Below, piece by piece: positions 6,200 through 10,054 of a DNA stretch of 10,054 nucleotides (position 1 is the stretch's first letter; every line of letters begins with the position of its first letter). The notes beneath the pieces are model-generated. The model worked only from the letters and a program-made list of their open reading frames with translations, ran no database searches and was not told where the DNA came from. This DNA is from JBBRHF01 sp038223055 (GTDB lineage: Bacteria; Actinomycetota; Actinomycetes; JACCUZ01), in assembly GCA_038223055.1 (NCBI GenBank), contig JBBRHF010000160.1, positions 1 to 10,054 of the forward strand, given 5' to 3'. The translations under genes and the position numbers were made by a program.

Positions 6200-7716
6200 C
6201 CATTTCCGCAAGACTGCGCAGCATCGGCGCCCTCGGGATGGGTTTGTCGCTCGCGGCGTGCACGGGCGCAACCATCACGCCGAAGGGTGGCGGGCCGCCG
6301 CCCCCGCGCGAGCTGGTGCTGGTCTCCTTCGAAACCGCCGCAACCCCATTGCTCACCCACTTCGCCGAGCGGGTCGAGGCGCACAGCAGGGGGGCTCTCG
6401 TCATCAAGACCCGAAATGGGTGGGGAGGCGACACCGTCACGAGCGAAGCAGACGCGGTGCGGAGCGTGGCGTCCGGCGAGGTTGACCTGGGCTTCGCCGG
6501 CACAAGGGTCTTCGACCTGCTCGGCGTCGACAGCCTACGTCCCCTGCATCTGCCGTTCCTCGTTGACAGCTACCCCGCCCAGGCCGAGGTCGTACTCAAG
6601 GGAACCGACCGTTTGCTCGCCGACGTACCCGACGCCGGAGTCGAGCCGCTGGCGCTGCTCGCCGACCAGTTGCGGTTTTCAGCAGGGGCTGACCGGCCCA
6701 TCCTGGCCCTCGGCGACTGGGAGGGACGTAAGATGTCCGCCTTTCCCTCCGACCAGCAGGGCCGCGGGCTCGCGGCCCTCGGCGCGAAGCCGATCAGCGA
6801 GGACGAGGACCGTCAGACCCAGGTCGTCCTTGGCGCCATCGACAGCGCCGAGACCGGGTGGCCGGCTTACGCCTTCCAGCAGCTCAGCGTCGCGACACCG
6901 TACGTAACCCCCAACGTCGTGCTGTGGCCACGCACGACGGTGCTGTTCGCCAACCCTGAGAGCATCGGGAAACTGTCCGACTCCGCCCGGGCCTGGCTGG
7001 CCAAGGCTGCGGCCGAGACGCGCGACCGGTCGATCGACGACGCCGGCGCCGACGACGACGGCCAGCTCGTCCAGCAGTGCGACCGAGGAGCGCGCATCGC
7101 CCTCGCCACCACATCTCAACGCGATGTGATGCGTGCCGCCGTCCAGCCGGTCTACGACCAGCTGTTGCAAGACCCTGAACTCGCAGACACAGTCAAATGG
7201 CTTGAGGGCTTGAGATCACGGCAGCCCGCTGCGCCACCGCCCGACGTCCCCGACGAGTGTCGGTACGACCCTTCCGACCCGGTTCGTCCACCCACGCCAC
7301 AGGTCCGACTCTCCGCACCAGGAGACCCCGGTGAACTGCCGCTGGGCACCTACCGGGTCCAAGTCACCCCAGACGCCATCGCTCGCCTCGAGGACAAACT
7401 CGAGGCGCCGGTCTGGTCCACCGAGCCCGCGGAGCAACACGCGACTCTGACATGGGTGCTCAAAGAAGGAACGTGGACCCTGCGCATCGCCTACGCCGAC
7501 GGAGGCACCTTTCCCTACGCATGCGAAGGGGTGTTTGCCGTCCGTGCGGGTCAAGCCTGGTTCACAACAGTGGTCGACGAATCACCCGGGCAATGCGCCC
7601 CGCCCACCTGGACCGCCCACTGGACGCTCGACGGTCACGCCCCGAACTGGAGCGACGTAGCCCCAGCCGACTTCGGACTGAGCTTCGACGTGCTCCCCTG
7701 GCAGCGGATCTCTTGA
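6196..7716 (+). CDS. TRAP (DctP-type) solute-binding lipoprotein with a C-terminal beta-rich domain
   Basis: 506 residues from ATG 6196, which overlaps the upstream stop as ATGA and has GGAG ten bases before it; GTG 6187 would add three residues. The signal peptide ends in a lipobox (LSLAAC, Cys22), so the mature protein is lipid-anchored outside the membrane. Residues about 38-340 resemble TRAP solute receptors: the SGEVDLGFAGTRVFDLLGV stretch (93-111), LHLPFLVDSY (117-126), DWEGRKMSAFPS (174-185) and a GAIDSAETGWPAY segment (213-225). The usual K-I-R Arg, which binds a ligand carboxylate in canonical members, appears as KMS here, so the ligand may be atypical. A Pro-rich linker (343-368) leads to a beta-rich domain (about 380-506) with Cys443 and Cys467, possibly a disulfide, that I cannot name; a lipocalin-like barrel is a guess. 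No TRAP membrane subunits are present, which suggests a sensory role with the kinases. Confidence 0.85.
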   Translation: MTISARLRSIGALGMGLSLAACTGATITPKGGGPPPPRELVLVSFETAATPLLTHFAERVEAHSRGALVIKTRNGWGGDTVTSEADAVRSVASGEVDLGFAGTRVFDLLGVDSLRPLHLPFLVDSYPAQAEVVLKGTDRLLADVPDAGVEPLALLADQLRFSAGADRPILALGDWEGRKMSAFPSDQQGRGLAALGAKPISEDEDRQTQVVLGAIDSAETGWPAYAFQQLSVATPYVTPNVVLWPRTTVLFANPESIGKLSDSARAWLAKAAAETRDRSIDDAGADDDGQLVQQCDRGARIALATTSQRDVMRAAVQPVYDQLLQDPELADTVKWLEGLRSRQPAAPPPDVPDECRYDPSDPVRPPTPQVRLSAPGDPGELPLGTYRVQVTPDAIARLEDKLEAPVWSTEPAEQHATLTWVLKEGTWTLRIAYADGGTFPYACEGVFAVRAGQAWFTTVVDESPGQCAPPTWTAHWTLDGHAPNWSDVAPADFGLSFDVLPWQRIS

Positions 7717-7942
7717 TCCAACGAAAGTCAATGACACGGAGTGGCCGACCAGACCATCCGGCAGGTAACAGCTCAGACCCAGCAGAAAGCATTCGCTCCC
7801 CGAGCGCATCGCCAATGTCGGGAACGATCCCGACCTCGCACGCGCTGCAGCTGTCGTTGTCCATCTGCCTCGACATGGCGCAACTATCCATCAGGATTCA
7901 CGCGGCGGTGTGACGCACGTACTGCGGGGCGGATATGACCGA

Positions 7943-8644
7943 CTACCCAACGGCCGCGTGCCCGGCGGTGGTCCGTGACCGAACCCCAGTGACGAGCGCC
8001 CAAACCCCGCTCGCGAGGAACCAGACAGGCAACCCCAAGACAATCGAGACGATGCCGAAGACCCACAACCCGTCTTCGATGCCATCGACGACCAAACTAA
8101 GGACGAAGAGGAGCGGATAGACCAGCGCCACCACTCCCAACGCGCAGAGCGCGCGAGGAAGCGCGCGGGACCGCCAAGCGACCAAACACCCGGTCACGAC
8201 CCAGAACTCCGTCAACACCAGCCCGGAGAGCAGGCCGCCCTGCGTGCCTGCCATCTGCACGACGAGGTAAGCCGCCTCTCCCCAGTCCTGGTCGTATTCA
8301 CGGATGTGGTCGATAGGTCCAGGGCTGGAGATCCGCAATGCGCCTGTGAAGGCCCACAGCCCAGCCGCCACCGAACCGACAGCGGTCTGGAAGGGGGTGC
8401 GCCACGGGACCGCGGTAGCGGCTCGCATGAGGCCGAGCGCGGCAAGGACGAGGCAGCAACCGCTCAGGGCGTACACCGTCCCATGCTCCTGCAGGTAGCG
8501 CAGGCTCTCCGCCGCGTTGTCTCCGTCGGTGCCCTCCGGACGAGTCGCAAACTCAAGCATGAACGCGAGCGGAATGAACAATCCGACGGAGAAAAGCCCG
8601 ACACCGGCGAAGACTCGTGTGCGCACCACCTGATCATCGTCCAT
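7943..8644 (-). CDS. Multi-pass membrane protein of unknown function
   Basis: 233 residues from the ATG at 8644-8642, where the peptide begins MDDDQVVRTRVFAGVG. The frame stays open far upstream, but that extension is a Pro/Arg-rich chance translation, so I chose the Met directly before the first membrane helix; a weak CAGGG lies about five bases upstream. Hydrophobic segments lie at about 11-31, 56-76, 86-104, 124-157 (one or two helices), 165-187 and 193-218, giving six or seven passes. A loop around 106-122 is rich in Asp and Glu. I see no catalytic motif, transporter signature or nucleotide site. It is convergent with the kinase operon and separated from it by 226 bases in which I see only a weak five-pair hairpin. 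It is not obviously linked to its neighbours. Confidence 0.75.
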   Translation of the reverse strand: MDDDQVVRTRVFAGVGLFSVGLFIPLAFMLEFATRPEGTDGDNAAESLRYLQEHGTVYALSGCCLVLAALGLMRAATAVPWRTPFQTAVGSVAAGLWAFTGALRISSPGPIDHIREYDQDWGEAAYLVVQMAGTQGGLLSGLVLTEFWVVTGCLVAWRSRALPRALCALGVVALVYPLLFVLSLVVDGIEDGLWVFGIVSIVLGLPVWFLASGVWALVTGVRSRTTAGHAAVG

Positions 8645-8988
8645 CAGACCCTGAAGGCAGGCGACGGAAATGGCAGATCGATTCTCCCCGGGCGCGTGAT
8701 CCGTTTCGCACCTGGTCCGGCACACCCGCCCCTGGTGAATCTGCACTGAAGACCGTGAGGGTGACGTTTCCGCCGACTCTATCTGGGCGATAGGCGGCGA
8801 AAGGACGCACGTCCCACCCGGGGAACCGTCGATCAGGAGCCTTGGTTCGAGTTGATCCGGCGGGATGCACTGAAGATGGCGATCGCGGCGCCATAGAGCC
8901 GCGTTCAGTTGATGACGACTGTGGGACGCAAGAATTACCTGCCAAGCCTGGTCACGAATCCAATGGCACGGAGTCGGCCGTCGCCACG
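8645..8988. other. Intergenic stretch upstream of the membrane protein gene
   Basis: About 340 bases between the stop of the SRPBCC-containing gene and the start of the membrane protein gene, both minus strand. Open frames here translate to low-complexity Arg/Ser/Pro sequence without motifs. It presumably carries the membrane protein promoter, but I could not pick a convincing -10/-35 pair, terminator or repeat. Confidence 0.45.
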
Positions 8989-9893
8989 CTAGTCCGACGT
9001 TGACGCGCGGGATGCTTGGGCGGCCTCGGGCAGCCGGGCCATTGCGGCTGTGTACATGCGCCTCAGGGCGCGCTCGTGGATGCGGTCGAGCACGCCTGGC
9101 AGGCCCGGCCGAAGGGTCATCTCTGTCGTCCCCTGCAGCCGGGTCCCGCCCGGGACGGGCTCGAGAACCCGATGGTTGTTCAGCGTCGGAGCGCCTGGCT
9201 GCCGGGATACATAGCCCAACTCGCGCGGCGGCTCCCACAGGGCCATCACCATCTCGGACGTGAAGGTTCGTCCCAAGAATGCCGTCGTCAAATGGGCTCG
9301 GCCCCCGATGCCCTCCCAGCCCGCGTCCTTGCTGGCGGCGCGCACGGACGAGAAGAACGACGGCCAGTTCAGCGGGTCGGTCAAGAACGCGAACGCCTGC
9401 TCCGGAGGGAGCGGGATCACGGCCCCGTAGGTGAAACGCACCAGCTGGCCGCCTGCCGGGCTGATCGCTGCTGCCGCGACGGCCGCGGCGACGGCATCGG
9501 CCGGGGAGCCCGCGAACGCGGGCCCATGCCCGGGGACGACGACGTCCGCGTCAAGGTCCGTCAGCACCTGCAGCGAGGCCAGCGCCTGGTCAGTGTCGTA
9601 GTTGAAGAACGACGGCAGCAGCTGGGGTCCGGGCGTGCGCACCAGGGCGTGCTCGGTCATCAGCGCGTCCCGACCAGCAGCGCGCCCCGCTCAGGCAGAT
9701 GGAAGGCACTGTGCCCAGAGGTGTGGCCCGGCGTGGGCACCGGAACGGGCCTGCCGGGTATGTCCAGGGCGTCGGTGGTGAAGGTCTCGACCGAGCGCAG
9801 CCGCTCCACCCGGGCCGCCTTCAACGACATGATGCGCCCATGCGCCCAAGCCCGACCATGCCAAGTTCCATCAGAAGCTTCTTCGCTGAGTGG
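8989..9893 (-). pseudogene. Truncated, frameshifted MBL-fold hydrolase joined to an SRPBCC domain
   Basis: On the minus strand, two frames together give one protein. The first (9893 to about 9669) reads through VPTPGHTSGHSAFHLPERGA, the third-His region of a metallo-beta-lactamase fold, and LLVG. It then hits TGA at 9662-9660. Adding one G to the GGG run at 9669-9671 would continue it as DALMTEHALVRT, which is open from there to TAG at 8989. That second part holds the end of the MBL fold (LDADVVVPGHGPAF) and, from about 9450 down, an SRPBCC/polyketide-cyclase-like domain (VIPLPPEQAFAFLTDPLNWP, later GGTRLQGTTEMTLRPGL). The N-terminal MBL half with HxHxDH is absent: an in-frame TAA lies at 9896-9894 with no metal-site sequence before it. 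A 223-residue product from ATG 9660 could still be made and would keep a complete-looking SRPBCC domain. Hydrolase activity should be lost. Confidence 0.75.
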
Positions 9894-9896
9894 TTA

Positions 9897-10054
9897 GGTG
9901 CACTTATACAAGCGTGACTGGATAGGTCCCGAGTTTTGGGTGTGCCCGGTGTCCTGAGTTGATGCGGGTGGGGCGCTTGGCGTGTCGTGGTGATCGTTGG
10001 GTGCGTGACCGTGTTTGGATCTTGCCGTGTCCGATCCGCAGGTTCCGCCGTCGC
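9897..10054. other. Unidentified sequence abutting the truncated gene; possible mobile element edge
   Basis: Homology to the MBL protein stops at about 9893. Beyond it the sequence contains GTCCCGAGTT (9926-9935) and GTCCTGAGTT (9951-9960), an imperfect direct repeat 25 bases apart, followed by GT-rich sequence. A GTG at 10027 opens a frame starting M-S-D-P-Q-V-P-P-S that runs off the window. This could be the end of an insertion sequence with a transposase start, or an ordinary promoter region. I recognise no specific element. Confidence 0.25.

Noticed and set aside
7794..7806. Hairpin CGCTC-CCC-GAGCG as terminator of the kinase operon
   Set aside because: The stem has only five pairs with no T-run, and it lies nearly 80 bases after the stop. 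Such a hairpin is expected by chance in this composition.
7943..9238. A 431-codon open minus-strand frame covering the membrane protein and the region upstream
   Set aside because: The first 198 residues are low-complexity Arg/Pro/Ser sequence overlapping the SRPBCC coding region in another frame. The membrane protein has its own Met at 8644 directly before its first helix.
9660..9897. Plus-strand open frame across the MBL region as a gene
   Set aside because: The minus strand reads recognisable MBL-fold sequence here; the plus-strand translation has no such features.

Overview
The window is high-GC DNA with GTG starts, overlapping gene pairs, NarL/DesK-type histidine kinases carrying actinobacterial motifs, and few T-rich terminators. 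This points to an actinobacterium, perhaps Nocardioides-like. The genus is an inference; no rRNA or other marker gene is present.

Left part (1-975): the 3' end of an unrecognised gene, then a 66-residue Cys/His protein of a kind I associate with actinobacterial phages and accessory DNA, then about 570 bases with no convincing gene. A minus-strand gene for an exported beta-propeller (TolB/PD40 type, 976-1920) follows. It ends in a strong hairpin and is transcribed divergently from the main operon.

Centre (2057-7716): five tightly overlapping plus-strand genes form one transcription unit. They encode a lone receiver domain, membrane histidine kinase A, membrane histidine kinase B, a NarL/LuxR-type response regulator, and a lipoprotein combining a TRAP (DctP-type) solute-binding domain with a C-terminal beta-rich domain. 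The two kinases are broken in complementary ways. Kinase A keeps its ATP-binding boxes but has Asp where the phospho-accepting His belongs, and lacks the phosphatase Gln. Kinase B keeps a textbook His box (HDxxxQ) but has lost the N-box Asn and the G1-box Gly residues. The simplest reading is one split kinase: A binds ATP and phosphorylates B in trans, and B passes phosphate to the receivers. The lipoprotein has no transporter partners here and is a good candidate for the sensory input. This is the most interesting system in the window.

Right part (7943-10054): a minus-strand multi-pass membrane protein of unknown function, then a damaged gene in which the C-terminal half of a metallo-beta-lactamase-fold protein runs into an SRPBCC domain. 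That gene lacks its N-terminal half and has a one-base frameshift. It stops at unrelated sequence near 9895 that could be the edge of a mobile element, though I could not identify one.
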